Shown in pieces: positions 10,960 through 20,210 of a DNA stretch of 64,000 nucleotides. Origin of the DNA: Chrysaora quinquecirrha (taxonomy: Eukaryota > Cnidaria > Scyphozoa > Semaeostomeae > Pelagiidae); NCBI GenBank assembly GCA_014526335.1, contig JACTAT010000027.1, positions 3,675,132 through 3,739,131 of the forward strand, read 5' to 3'. A program made the translations under genes and the position numbers. The notes under the pieces were generated by a model, which did no database searches, was not told the DNA's origin, and saw only the letters and a list, made by a program, of their open reading frames with translations. Numbering within the stretch: the stretch's first letter is position 1; every line of letters starts with the position of its first letter.

Positions 10960-11306
10960 TTTCTTGCTTCTATATTATCTTGCTTCTATCTTTTCTTGCT
11001 TCTATATTTTCTTGCTTCCATATTTTCTTGCTTCCATTTTTTCTTGCCTCCATATTTTCTTGCTTCCATATTTTCTTGCTTCCATATTTTCTTGCTTCCA
11101 TTTTTTCTTGCCTCCATATTTTCTTGCTTCCATATTTTCTTGCTTCCATATTTTCTTGCTTCTATATTTTCTTGCTTCCATTTTTTCTTGCCTCCATATT
11201 TTCTTGCTTCCATTTTTTCTTGCCTCCATATTTTCTTGCTTCCATATTTTCTTGCTTCCATATTTTCTTGCTTCTATATTTTCTTGCTTCCATATTTTCT
11301 TGCTAA
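10960..11306. repeat. 16-bp minisatellite, about 21 copies
   Basis: Tandem TTTTCTTGCTTCCATA with variants (CTATA, CCATT, GCCTCC). All long ORFs read here, on both strands, are repeats of one peptide and are not genes. It lies just past the homologous 5' flank of lectin copy 2, and unit 1 has no equivalent. Confidence 0.95.
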
Positions 11307-11360
11307 TATATTAGTGATAATAAAAAGCAATAATTTTAGTTTCTTTCGGACAGGAGCATG

Positions 11361-11768
11361 TACACGCTTTTTTTTATAAGGAACCTTTTATAAGACCTAG
11401 TTCTTAAAGTTCCTTATTTTTGGGCCTCTTTTGAGGACATTGTAGTTCCAAAAGTTCCTTAATAGTTCCTTAATTTTAACTGCACATACAGTGGTCTTAA
11501 CAATAAAAGAGAGACACTTGCATGTGAGAAAAGCTCGAGACTACTCAAGGAAACATTTGATACATGCTTAACGTACAATTTATGTGATTTTCGACTGCAA
11601 ATGAATGGAACCGGCTTTCTAATTCTTGATTATTTGCAGTGATAAAACTATTCGACAATAAAAAGTTCTTTAGTTATTTTCTCTCTAGTAGTATAAGTTC
11701 TTTAAATTTTCGGGCCTTCTACATGTAGGTTCCTTATAAAGTGGTTCCTTGTAAAAAAAAAGCGTGTA
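11361..11768 (-). mobile_element. TACACGC-family MITE, full length
   Basis: 408 bp with ends TACACGCTTTTTTTTATAAG and AAAAAAAAGCGTGTA. If TA is the target duplication, the body starts CACGC, as expected for Tc1/mariner-type MITEs. Subterminal ATAAGGAAC/GTTCCTTAT motifs repeat. Same family as 20211-21734, 26578-26804, 48104-48510 and 59560-59968. Confidence 0.85.
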
Positions 11769-12134
11769 TTCCCATCCTTCAATAGGACTCAACACCTCCC
11801 CTCGTTAGCGGTATATATAGAGTGGCAAAGTGAAAAAAAGTTAAGCATTTCTCAATTTGCTCTTCTTCAAATGGTCATATGTCAGGCAATGTTTGCTGTA
11901 TTTGACTGATATTGCACATGTAAGCATTATTTTTGACGCTCTTTCAGAAAATGAAAAGCAAATTTAGAAATTCTAAAAACATTTTCACTTTGCTTCTCTA
12001 TTGGGTTGAACTCGAAAGAAATAAAATAGTCGAGACAGACATTTGGTGCAATCGATTAAAAATGTATTTCGACTATATAGGATAATTATCAGTTCTACAC
12101 ATTTATACATTGTTCTAAATAATATGACATCAAT

Positions 12135-12387
12135 ACACCAATTCAGCATCCGGGACACCTCGACGCGTGAAGAGGTTTGGGGCGAGTTATTGGGTGAAAC
12201 TTTCTCTCTGGTGTCGAAGCTGCTTCGTGAGGTGGACGCATAACTCAACTCGACCCAGAGAAAACCTTGAAATTTGTGCATAACTGGTGAAATTTCTTAC
12301 TTTAATTTGTTATTTGCGTAGTTTGTTATCTTGGGAACAGCTTTCTTAAAAGCTCTTGTAAGTACCTTGCTCTGGCAAGCTACGCAT
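12135..12387 (+). repeat. left terminal inverted repeat of ISL2EU element
   Basis: Matches the reverse complement of 15861-16113 base for base by eye over 253 bp. The nuclease start codon is 50 bp inside it. The TIR probably carries the promoter, because the same sequence also stands 71 bp from the transposase start at the other end. Confidence 0.9.
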
Positions 12388-12436
12388 CAAAGAGTTTTTC
12401 GATACAGGCCTTCGTGCGTTTGTTTGACCTGACAAC

Positions 12437-12670
12437 ATGGATATCGACATGGTTGCTGGGATGAAAGTCGATGAACTGAAGGCGTTCTTACGTTTGCGTG
12501 GACTGAAGACCAGCGGAAAAAAACAAGAATTGGTAGCTCGCGTCTTTGTTGCTATTGAAAATAAAGTTGAAGTCATACCAACGGCGCAGCAAATAGAAAA
12601 ACAGCTGTCAAATGATTACATGGCAAAGCTGAAAATCGAGGGAACCACAATTCCTGACCCTTCCAGCTGA
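12437..12670 (+). CDS. transposon nuclease, N-terminal part with SAP domain
   Basis: Seventy-seven codons from an ATG 50 bp inside the left TIR. Residues about 6-42 form a SAP helix-extension-helix DNA-binding motif (MKVDELKAFLRLRGLKTSG then KKQELVARVF). The frame closes right after IPDP. The next frame opens at 12658 and continues as the SWIM/YqaJ protein, so a one-base shift within GACCCTTCC (about 12655-12663) splits one gene. No GT..AG pair nearby restores the frame. A true mutation or an assembly error in the C-run are both possible. Confidence 0.75.
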   Translation: MDIDMVAGMKVDELKAFLRLRGLKTSGKKQELVARVFVAIENKVEVIPTAQQIEKQLSNDYMAKLKIEGTTIPDPSS

Positions 12671-14136
12671 ATGATTGTTGGTTAGATGAAGACAATGGAA
12701 TGAAATATTGGCCAACAACAATGTACCCAGACATTTTCAATTTCTTGGCATTCCACCCAGCTGAACTTGCAAGCAAAGATCTCAGTGACTATAAAACATC
12801 AAAGGCCTACAGCTATTATAGTGACGGATGGCTAGGAAAATTACAATATAATGAAATAAACCAGCAAAGTAAGTACTGCCTCATAAAAACAACATGTAGG
12901 CCTTCACAAAGAATAAATGACACTCCACACAAGCTATGGGTCTGTCTAAACAAAAAAGATGGCAAGATATTGACATCTCATTGCACATGTATGGCAGGAA
13001 TGTCAGAAACCTGCAATCATGTAGCTGCTGCACTATTTCGAATTGAGGCAGCAGTTAGATTGGGACTTACAAGTCCATCTTGCACATCATCAGCATGCAG
13101 CTGGCTTCCTAGTACCAAGGTAGTAAGGCCAGAGAGAGTAGAGAATATGAAATGGAGCAGGTCTGATTTTGGAAAAAGAGGGAAAAAAGGCAAGGAGCTG
13201 AATTCATCACCAAAGAAAAATTATGACCCTGTGCATATTTCAGGCAACGAGTTGCAGTTAAAAGAAATTGCAGATGCATTGAAAGTTGTATGCAATGAAA
13301 AAGAATCTATTATTTTTTCTGCATTTCCAAAAGACAAGGTTGTGAGTGATGAAGGAAAAAGTCAGGAAAAGCAGCCCTTGTCTCTAAATGATGTGGTAGA
13401 AATGTCAAACAATGAAGCTGAGTTTTTTAAGAACATGGGTAAGCTGAATAAAAAGGAGATTGAAAAAGCAACAAGAGGGCAAAGTGACAACCCTCTTTGG
13501 CATTTGATGAGAAGGCATATTATTAGTGGCTCTAAGGCACATGAAGTTAAAACCAAGATGCAAAGCTTACAAAAAAAAGATGAGAACAGTGTATCCATGA
13601 CGCCAGTGTTTGATAAGGTTTCTGGGAATTCTCATGTTAACCCTGAAATCCCTGCACTTAAATATGGCAGAGCAATGGAGAAAGAAGCTATAGCCAGCTT
13701 TACAAAGGAGTTCAAAGAAAAGCATACTGGGGTCAAAGTTTTGGATTGTGGGCTTTTCATTGTAGAAGACATGCCATATGTTGGCGGAAGTCCAGATGGC
13801 ATCATAATGTGTGACTGCTGTGGGCTTGCATGTTTAGAAGTGAAAAGCCCATTTTCTGTTCGCCACACCTCTCCAGAAGACCCACAGGTAAAATTGCAGT
13901 ATCTTGTAAGAGGAAAGGAAAATGAACTGCGGTTGAACAGAAACCATCAGTACTACACACAGTGCCAAGTTGAAATGGTTGCAACACAGTGTCCAACATG
14001 TTATTTCTATGTGTGGACTCCTCAGGGATCTTTTACTGAGTGCCTTGAACTAGATGAAAGGCTCTGGGAAGAAGAACTAAAACCAATTTTCACAAAATTT
14101 TATACAGAACTTTACATTCCCACTCTTTTTGTTTAG
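12658..14136 (+). CDS. transposon nuclease, SWIM zinc finger and YqaJ exonuclease
   Basis: Open from 12658 (first Met 12700) to the stop at 14136, about 492 codons. A SWIM-type zinc finger, HCTCMAGMSETCNHVAAALF, lies about 105 residues after the Met. A YqaJ-like restriction-fold nuclease follows: KYGRAMEKEAIASF, then GGSPDGI (catalytic Asp), CLEVKSP (Glu-x-Lys) and HQYYTQCQVEM. In ISL2EU elements this protein accompanies the transposase; its role in transposition is not settled. The 3' end faces the transposase 3' end across 85 bp. Confidence 0.85.
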   Translation, partial: PFQLNDCWLDEDNGMKYWPTTMYPDIFNFLAFHPAELASKDLSDYKTSKAYSYYSDGWLGKLQYNEINQQSKYCLIKTTCRPSQRINDTPHKLWVCLNKKDGKILTSHCTCMAGMSETCNHVAAALFRIEAAVRLGLTSPSCTSSACSWLPSTKVVRPERVENMKWSRSDFGKRGKKGKELNSSPKKNYDPVHISGNELQLKEIADALKVVCNEKESIIFSAFPKDKVVSDEGKSQEKQPLSLNDVVEMSNNEAEFFKNMGKLNKKEIEKATRGQSDNPLWHLMRRHIISGSKAHEVKTKMQSLQKKDENSVSMTPVFDKVSGNSHVNPEIPALKYGRAMEKEAIASFTKEFKEKHTGVKVLDCGLFIVEDMPYVGGSPDGIIMCDCCGLACLEVKSPFSVRHTSPEDPQVKLQYLVRGKENELRLNRNHQYYTQCQVEMVATQCPTCYFYVWTPQGSFTECLELDERLWEEELKPIFTKFYTELYIPTLFV

Positions 14137-14221
14137 ATTAAGTATATATTCAAGTACATAATATACCAGTTATAATGAAATGTTTTGAGTGTTAAAAATT
14201 TTAAGAAATGTTCTTGAGAGT

Positions 14222-15790
14222 TTACTTGATAAGAGGTGCTTGGATATTACATAATGCAGCACATGTTAAAATGATATCATCAGCAAGAGGAAGCAATGTT
14301 AACGGAAGTGTGTTCTTTAGTATACGAAATGTTTTGATACGGTTAATGGCCCTTTCCACGTGTATCCTCAAGTTAGCTACCTCTTTAGTTTTGGCGCATT
14401 CTGACTTTGTCATCTGTGCTTTGATTCTAGCACCAGGTGGAACATATAGTTTACAGTAATAATAAAGGAGATCATCCTGTATTTGGAAACCCCTGTCTGC
14501 CATCAGCTCATCTCCAAAATCTAAAAGTTTGTAAAAACCGCTGTCTTGACAAATGAATTGGTCAGATGCTCTTCCGCCGTATGATTTCGATACATATGTT
14601 ATGAATCCAGATGGTGCAATTGCCACCAAAACCTTAATTGTGTTGTGTTTCTTGTAGTCAGACCATGTCTTGGCCTGGTTTTCTAGAGATTTTGGTCTTT
14701 CGATGTACACCTCTGTACAATCTATTATGCACCTTGTCTTCTTGTATTTTCCTTCAAAGGATTTTGGGAGGTTACTTCTGATCACCTCTCGTGGTAACCA
14801 TGCAACAAGAGGTGTACCAAGCACCTTGCTTAAAAGCTTTATCCAACTTGTAAATATTACAGAGCAAGATGCTGGTGAAATGTCAAATCGGCAAGCAAGA
14901 TCATTGTTTAATAGTCCCAACCGAAGTTTCATTAGAACAAGAAGGAATTGGTCCTTCTTACTTAGTTTCTGGCAAGGCTCCCTTACTCTTTGATGTTTTT
15001 TTGCCTTAGAGGACACTATGCGTTTTGCTCCTCTCCAATATACAAAATCTGGCAAGAATCTTGACAGCAAAGCAAAAATAATGTTGAACATTGCCACTGT
15101 TGGAATCCCGGTATAAAATTTCATCTTGCAATCATCTTTAATTCGAGCTGCAGAGTATCTTTTGGCTTTCTTTATTTCCAAATTTCCCTCGAAGAGTTTT
15201 TCTTCTAGCTTCTTTTTTTCTTCTCTCAATTGAGATGCTTCTAGAGTCATTTCCTCAAGCTTTGTTTGCAAAGATTTAACTAAATCACAGTTAACACTGT
15301 TGTTCAAAGGCTGAGTTTCTGTGACACAATCAACATCATGAGGGGGTAGACTGACATCTGTTTCTTCAATTTCCATTTCAATCGGTTCAGCAGGATCTAT
15401 TATTGGTGAGCTTTCTGTTGCAGGTAAAACCTGACGTACTAATTGTCTCCTGACCTTCTTTGCGGGTCTTTCATATCCAAGGTGTAAAGTTGGTAAAGGA
15501 TTTTGAGCAGTTGGTACACCTTCAATAAAATGTAGTGAACATACCATGTCACTTGAACCTGGTTTCCAGAGAGATTTCTTCTTTGTTGTTCGGTTGATCT
15601 TTCTCACCCACTCTGCTCTTATGTCACCAAATCGCTTTTCACTTGGAAATGTATGCAAGCGAAATGGCTGAGGACAAGGGCAATCACTGTGCAACTGTCC
15701 TTCGTGTATTTCACATTCTTTTTTCTTCCAGGATTTCAGTTTGTACTGGCTATTAGTGCATGAAATCACAGCACAATTTCCATTGACCAT
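14222..15790 (-). CDS. THAP-domain DDE transposase of the ISL2EU element
   Basis: 522 codons, intact. Residues about 1-92 form a THAP C2CH zinc finger: C6, C11, then VCSLHF, with the FP motif in HTFPSEKRF. An acidic linker and a coiled coil (about 165-215, LEEMTLEASQLREEKKKLEE) follow, then a helix-turn-helix region (LGLLNNDLACRFDISPAS). The DDE_Tnp_4 catalytic core has D in CIIDCTEVYI, D in LMADRGFQI and E in RIHVERAINRIK. The family binds its own TIRs and cuts and pastes the element. The start is 71 bp inside the right TIR. No frameshift or stop is seen, so it could be active. Confidence 0.9.
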   Translation of the reverse strand: MVNGNCAVISCTNSQYKLKSWKKKECEIHEGQLHSDCPCPQPFRLHTFPSEKRFGDIRAEWVRKINRTTKKKSLWKPGSSDMVCSLHFIEGVPTAQNPLPTLHLGYERPAKKVRRQLVRQVLPATESSPIIDPAEPIEMEIEETDVSLPPHDVDCVTETQPLNNSVNCDLVKSLQTKLEEMTLEASQLREEKKKLEEKLFEGNLEIKKAKRYSAARIKDDCKMKFYTGIPTVAMFNIIFALLSRFLPDFVYWRGAKRIVSSKAKKHQRVREPCQKLSKKDQFLLVLMKLRLGLLNNDLACRFDISPASCSVIFTSWIKLLSKVLGTPLVAWLPREVIRSNLPKSFEGKYKKTRCIIDCTEVYIERPKSLENQAKTWSDYKKHNTIKVLVAIAPSGFITYVSKSYGGRASDQFICQDSGFYKLLDFGDELMADRGFQIQDDLLYYYCKLYVPPGARIKAQMTKSECAKTKEVANLRIHVERAINRIKTFRILKNTLPLTLLPLADDIILTCAALCNIQAPLIK

Positions 15791-15860
15791 GTTGATGTTG
15801 CTGACCGCCAGGCGCCAGGGATACTATCTAGGCCTATACAAGACTTGAGAAAATTCTTTC

Positions 15861-16113
15861 ATGCGTAGCTTGCCAGAGCAAGGTACTTACAAGAGCTTTT
15901 AAGAAAGCTGTTCCCAAGATAACAAACTACGCAAATAACAAATTAAAGTAAGAAATTTCACCAGTTATGCACAAATTTCAAGGTTTTCTCTGGGTCGAGT
16001 TGAGTTATGCGTCCACCTCACGAAGCAGCTTCGACACCAGAGAGAAAGTTTCACCCAATAACTCGCCCCAAACCTCTTCACGCGTCGAGGTGTCCCGGAT
16101 GCTGAATTGGTGT
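15861..16113 (-). repeat. right terminal inverted repeat of ISL2EU element
   Basis: Inverted copy of 12135-12387. It ends GAATTGGTGT followed by AT and host sequence. It lies directly in the 3' flank of the RING gene. Confidence 0.9.
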
Positions 16114-16153
16114 ATATAATAGCGATAAAATATGTGAAAGAAAACAATTTTGT

Positions 16154-16365
16154 TTAAGAAGTGTAATGCCTAATGACGTTATCAATCGGAGCTCTGCATA
16201 TTGGACAGTTATCTCTTTGATTTCTTAGTTTTGAAGCACACTGAAGGCAACAGCAAATATGACCTGTTGTACCATGTACAATCGTTGCATTTTTACGACG
16301 AAACATGCAAACAACACAACGCATGGATTCATCAGGCTCTTCCTCTTCATCTTCAGGAACTATTC
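16154..16365 (-). CDS. MDM2/MDM4-type RING finger, terminal exon
   Basis: An acidic stretch (EDEEEEPDES) leads into a C-terminal RING: CVVCMFRRKNATIVHGTTGH, then ICCCLQCASKLRNQRDNC, PICRAPI and a short hydrophobic tail ending HYTS-stop. The C2-H-C4 spacing, the IVHG.TGH block and the position of the stop just after the tail match MDM2/MDM4 C-terminal RINGs; Neuralized-type RINGs are second best. Such domains recruit E2 enzymes for ubiquitin transfer. An in-frame stop above 16365 and the acceptor TTTTTCAAAG set the exon start; a second AG at 16360-16361 is possible. Upstream exons were not identified. The C1-like gene at 21914-23232 lies on the same strand and could be part of it. Confidence 0.75.
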
Positions 16366-16435
16366 CTTTGAAAAATGAACATGGTTATCCAACACGTTTT
16401 CATCAGTGTATTCTATTTTCATTGCAAGACCTCAG

Positions 16436-16810
16436 TAGTGGATTCTTTAAGCCTTTCTGTGGCGGTATTTTTTGCTTACTGTGCTGGATAAGCACTGCTG
16501 TGGTGGGTTATTATGCTTGTTGTGGTGGGTCATAATGCTTGATGTGGTGGGATATTATGCTTGATGTTGTGGTATTTTTTGCGTACTGTGGTTGATTTTC
16601 TTGTTCTATTTGCTTGACCTATGGATTTTTGCTATGATTTCGTATAAACAACAGCACGAAAAAAGTCCACCACATAAAGCACAATAACCCACCATGGCAG
16701 TGCTAATCGACCACCACATAAGCATAATAAGCCATTAAATTAGTTCTCATTCACAACAATACGCAAAAATACCACCACATACAGCATTATAACCCCATAG
16801 TAGTTCTTAT
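16436..16810. repeat. foldback repeat of GTGGTGGGTTATTATGCTT units
   Basis: The left half repeats GTGGTGGGTTATTATGCTTG and GTATTTTTTGCGTACTGTGG. The right half has the complementary CCACCACATAAAGCA and ATACCACCACATACAGCA. Same family as 36640-36895, 55380-55480, 55657-56440 and 63190-63500. Non-coding. Confidence 0.7.
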
Positions 16811-17426
16811 CAAATTCATATCTGAATTGCTTAGATATAGCGAATGCAGAGGCTTTACAATTTGAAGGACAGAGCATGTTGAGACCGCCGCTGAGGGATA
16901 AGTGGAGGGGCAGGGGCAGCTACAGCTTATATTGCGAGTTGCTGAAGAAGACTGGCCGGAGAATACGAACTATATGACATAGAAAGTCTCCTTAGGAGGG
17001 TACTGCCAAGCTTGCGGTATCCCAGGAAAGTTGTTAGATTAACTTATCTTTGTCCTATAAAACATTCAGGGTTTTATTCCGCTGAAAATATAGACCTTTC
17101 AAGGAACAGCCGCGATTAAGGGAAATTTTCCAAATTTCTATACAGAGAGTTTTCAATATCAAATTCACATTAAGCAACAAAAATTAAGTCTAGATGCAAA
17201 GTTTTTTCTAACTTTTCGCTCAAAGCCCTTATAGAATTGGGAACTTTGACACTCATAAAATCAATATTACAGGCGCTAGGACAGAAAAACTTTGCACCCA
17301 GACTAAATTTTGGATGCTTTATGAGATTTTAGCATCTATAACTCAATATCTTGAAGTTTTGGAAATTTTTCATTTCTTCCGGGCCTTCATCGAAAAGGTA
17401 TATGCTAGAAAATTGGTTACAGCTAA
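16811..17426. other. no gene seen
   Basis: No supported frame. Phrases such as AAAATTTTAGCATCTAT and GGACAGAAAAACTTTGCACC resemble text near 25320-25560, suggesting an old shared repeat. Confidence 0.35.
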
Positions 17427-18170
17427 GGCCCCGTTCACACAGGAACGATTGCGTATCGTTCCATACCGTTCTGTTCCAAAACTTGGTGCGCTCAGGGGTT
17501 GCGTTCACAAGGGAACGATTCAGATCGTACCGTTCTGTTCCAAAACTGGAAAGCTTTTTAAAGTGATCAGAACAGTTGAACGGTTTGACGTAATCGTTCT
17601 GTTTCGTTCCCGCGTGTGAACAGAATAAATGATCCAGAAAACGGAACGATACAGTTTTTGTGGTAAAGCGCATGTGTTATTGCTAGGAGATATTCTTTGA
17701 GTTGTACAAAATTTCAAAATTGCGATGAATAGCAGAATCATTTTCAGGCATACTTAAAAGCTTTTTTCGTCTGACACTCCTCAGAGTATGAACGTCAGAA
17801 ACAGACCGAAACAATAGACTAAGGCGGAATTATACCCAGGTGCAGCTCGAAATGCACCAATCAGAAAGAACGAAAAGCTGAATTGGCATTGTGTTTTAAA
17901 CACCAATCAGCTGGTCAGATAGAGCGGGAAGAACAATAGAATTATTTGAAGAGTCCAAGAGAGAAAAAGAACTCTTTCTGTCTACACAGAACCGGCCTTT
18001 GGGTTTTGATGTGGACAGATTCCAAACCCGTATACGTGAAACAAGTTCATTTTCGATGGCAAAAAACTTGAACGGAACGATTTCGTTCCCGTGTGAACAG
18101 CTAATTTGTCTGTTCCATAAATTGGAACGAAGATGGAATGGTACGCAATCCTTCCCGTGTGAACGGTGGC
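17427..18170. mobile_element. Harbinger/Tourist-like MITE, GGCCCCGTTCACAC ends
   Basis: The left end GGCCCCGTTCACACAGGAAC and the right end CTTCCCGTGTGAACGGTGGC are inverted and flanked by TAA on both sides (17424-17426, 18171-18173). Phrases GGAACGATT and CCGTTCTGTTCC recur inside. About 350 bp of another repeat (17695-18050) sits inside it. Short ORFs across it are chance. Confidence 0.75.
17695..18050 (-). repeat. part of the CTGACACTCCTCAGAG foldback family
   Basis: Shares TTTTTTCGTCTGACACTCCT, CAGAAACAGACCGAAACAA and TGTCTACACAGAACCGGCC with 38962-39290 and 44035-44697. It keeps one arm and the centre only. It is nested in the 17427-18170 element. Confidence 0.7.
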
Positions 18171-18454
18171 TAACTTCATACCTTAAAGAATGTTCACGAA
18201 AAGCAATTGAAATACACAAAACTCAAACCATTAAAAATAACTCACTTGGAGTGGTTGGCTCGTTAGAAGGCATGCCAGGAACTTCATCTTTAGCTTTAAA
18301 AACTAGGAAAAAACTATTTATGTTAAGTAAAAGCATTGAGTAAGAATATTTCGAAAGTTAGTTGCTTCAAGTATTATAAGAGAGACTTATTAAAAAAATA
18401 TATACCAAAATATAATGCCATACAGGAAAATGGGCATTTAAGATACCGTAGATT

Positions 18455-18660
18455 TTTCCACAAATGGCATACCACAATAGATTGGATTCGAACCTGGCGT
18501 GCATGGCCATGAGCAGGGCGCCAACGACATTTCTATTGGGCTAAAGAGCTCAATGAAACCGCCGAGTAACTGTCTAAGTCATACAGCCTAAGGCTCTACT
18601 CTCGTTTGACGTTTTGTTGTGTTTTGGCTATATTGAGCCTTCTTCAGCACCATTCATATA
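18455..18660 (-). mobile_element. tRNA-derived SINE
   Basis: Read on the minus strand it contains a tRNA-like head: a degenerate A-box region, a CTCATGGCC anticodon-loop-like block, and an exact B box GGTTCGAATCC (plus-strand GGATTCGAACC at 18485-18495). The tRNA-unrelated part carries GCTATATTGAGCCTTCTTCA. Related copies lie at 37655-37870 and 37880-38085, with a fragment near 40690. Confidence 0.65.
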
Positions 18661-18662
18661 TA

Positions 18663-19252
18663 CAGTTGACATCCGCTATCTCGAACTCTCAAGAGAAACT
18701 GGAATTTGTTCGAGATAGCTAATGTTAGAAATAACGGATGCCCCATATAAATATAAAAAATTATAGTTTTTAAGTCAGAAAAGGAACCCCTATTAACATG
18801 CAGGGCTACTGATCCCTAATTTCATCAAACAAGTCTGGTATTTTTTACATAGGAGTCAAAGCTCATCTGCTTTCATCCCTGCTATTGGTGAAATTGAGAT
18901 AATGGCGATGCAGCACATCTCGAAAGAGAACAGCTTCATCTATTGCATACATGGGAAGCATATCACTTAGCTGCTGCCATTCCCGCTCCGCTAGGTGAAC
19001 TTTATACATATTTTCAGCTTGTCTCTTTATCCAGTTCAGCAGAAAATTTGGCAAAGTTCGAGATAAAGAGCAGGTTTTCCTCCATGGGAAATCGAAAATG
19101 GTTCGAGACAGCGAATGTTCGAGATAACGGGGTTCGAGCTAGCGGATGATTTTTCTATACAAACCCTTATAGCAAAACGAGGGGAAATGGGAAATCGTTC
19201 GAGATAGCGAATGTTCGAGATAGTGGGCAGTCGAGATAGCGGATGTCAACTG
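18663..19252. mobile_element. pogo/Tigger-like MITE
   Basis: The left end CAGTTGACATCCGCTATCTC and the right end AGATAGCGGATGTCAACTG are inverted. A CAGTnGAC...CGnTATnTCGAA terminus is characteristic of pogo/Tigger elements. The left flank is TA; the right flank reads CA, so the TA duplication is imperfect. TTCGAGATAGC phrases repeat inside. The 63-codon minus ORF (18863-19054) has no transposase motif. Confidence 0.75.
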
Positions 19253-20210
19253 CATATGGGACTAAATTACCGTATATTTTCCGTCTAATTCTGGTATTTC
19301 ACACTATGAGGAGTAGTCTTTGAGCAGTACAAAATTTCAATAATGCAATAAACAGCGGAAGCATTTTCGGCATACTTGTGCATTTCGATCCACATCTTAG
19401 ATTCTGCCTTTATCAAGTGTTTCGGTCTGTTTCTAACGTTAATACTCTGAGGAGTGTCAGACGAAAAAAGCATGTTCAAGCATTTTAAGTATGTTCAAAA
19501 TTGTTTCCGCTGTTTCTAGCAATACTTTGAGGAGTGTTAGAAAGGATGTCAGCAAGCAAACAAGCTTAAGGCTTTTTATTGCAGTCAACAAGCAAGCAAG
19601 CAAGCAATTTTTATTCGTTTATGCAGCTCAAGGGTTCTTACAACTTTACATCTGATGGGGACCTGCAGTTTGTGCCCCAAGACTGATACGCTGGGAACTC
19701 ATTAACAGATCTCAGAAGGATGGACAGCTAAGTGGGCTTTCTAGGCTTGTGGAAAGTGATCCAGATGAGACTTAACCCACAACCTGTAGATTGTGATACA
19801 AACACATTTACCAAGTGACCATACTACCCCAGTCTCAAAGAACACATCTTTTTCTCATCCTCATTTTACAATCATAATTCATTGTGTGTTTTTTTACCGA
19901 AAACTGCATCCCCTACCAATTAGGAGGATATGAATTTTCAATGATTGGTGATCATAACTGACCATCACCAATGAACTAAAAAAATAATTCTTCTTCTAAT
20001 GTCTTTGTTGGCTGAAAAAGGAGGTTTGCCGAACTGACTGTTCGCTGAAACGATCAACACACATGGCTGACAGGAAAATCTTTATGGGAAAGTCATTAAT
20101 GATCATCAAATTTGACAGCACTTCTGGGTCATACCCAAATGAGGTTTCTTGTTTTCTGAGCACAGGGGATGGAGGAGCATCAGTCATCGCAGACTGGCAG
20201 AGTGGCAGAG
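19253..20210. other. decayed repeats and one unrecognised ORF
   Basis: 19295-19475 holds a fragment of the CTGACACTCCTC foldback family. A CAAG microsatellite is near 19590. A minus-strand open stretch ending at 19996 reads smoothly (FGYDPEVLSNLMIINDFP) and abuts the MITE at 20211. It may be the relic of a coding exon, but no family was recognised. Confidence 0.35.

Larger units (their letters stand above)
12135..16113. mobile_element. ISL2EU-type DNA transposon, near intact
   Basis: A 3,979-bp element bounded by 253-bp terminal inverted repeats beginning ACACCAATTCAGCATCC, flanked by AT on both sides (2-bp target duplication). It encodes a YqaJ-type nuclease (plus) and a THAP/DDE transposase (minus) in convergent orientation. 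This pairing with an AT/TA duplication is the hallmark of the ISL2EU group of the PIF/Harbinger-related superfamily. The TIRs read as identical, which implies recent insertion. It lies 40 bp past the stop of the RING exon at 16154-16365. Confidence 0.88.

Noticed and set aside
10960..11306. CRISPR-like regular repeats
   Set aside because: There are no unique spacers; the units are directly abutting and variant, and the DNA is eukaryotic.
10891..11379. Long repetitive ORFs on both strands
   Set aside because: They are the 16-bp minisatellite read in frame (FLASIFSCFH-type and MEARKYG-type repeats), with no start context or domain.
12600..12700. An intron that would repair the transposon nuclease frame
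   Set aside because: The only GT..AG combinations here have poor donors and lead straight into a stop, so a frameshift is the simpler reading.
18455..18660. A functional tRNA gene
   Set aside because: Only the B box is intact. The acceptor stem does not pair and the sequence recurs with a long tRNA-unrelated tail, so it is a SINE.
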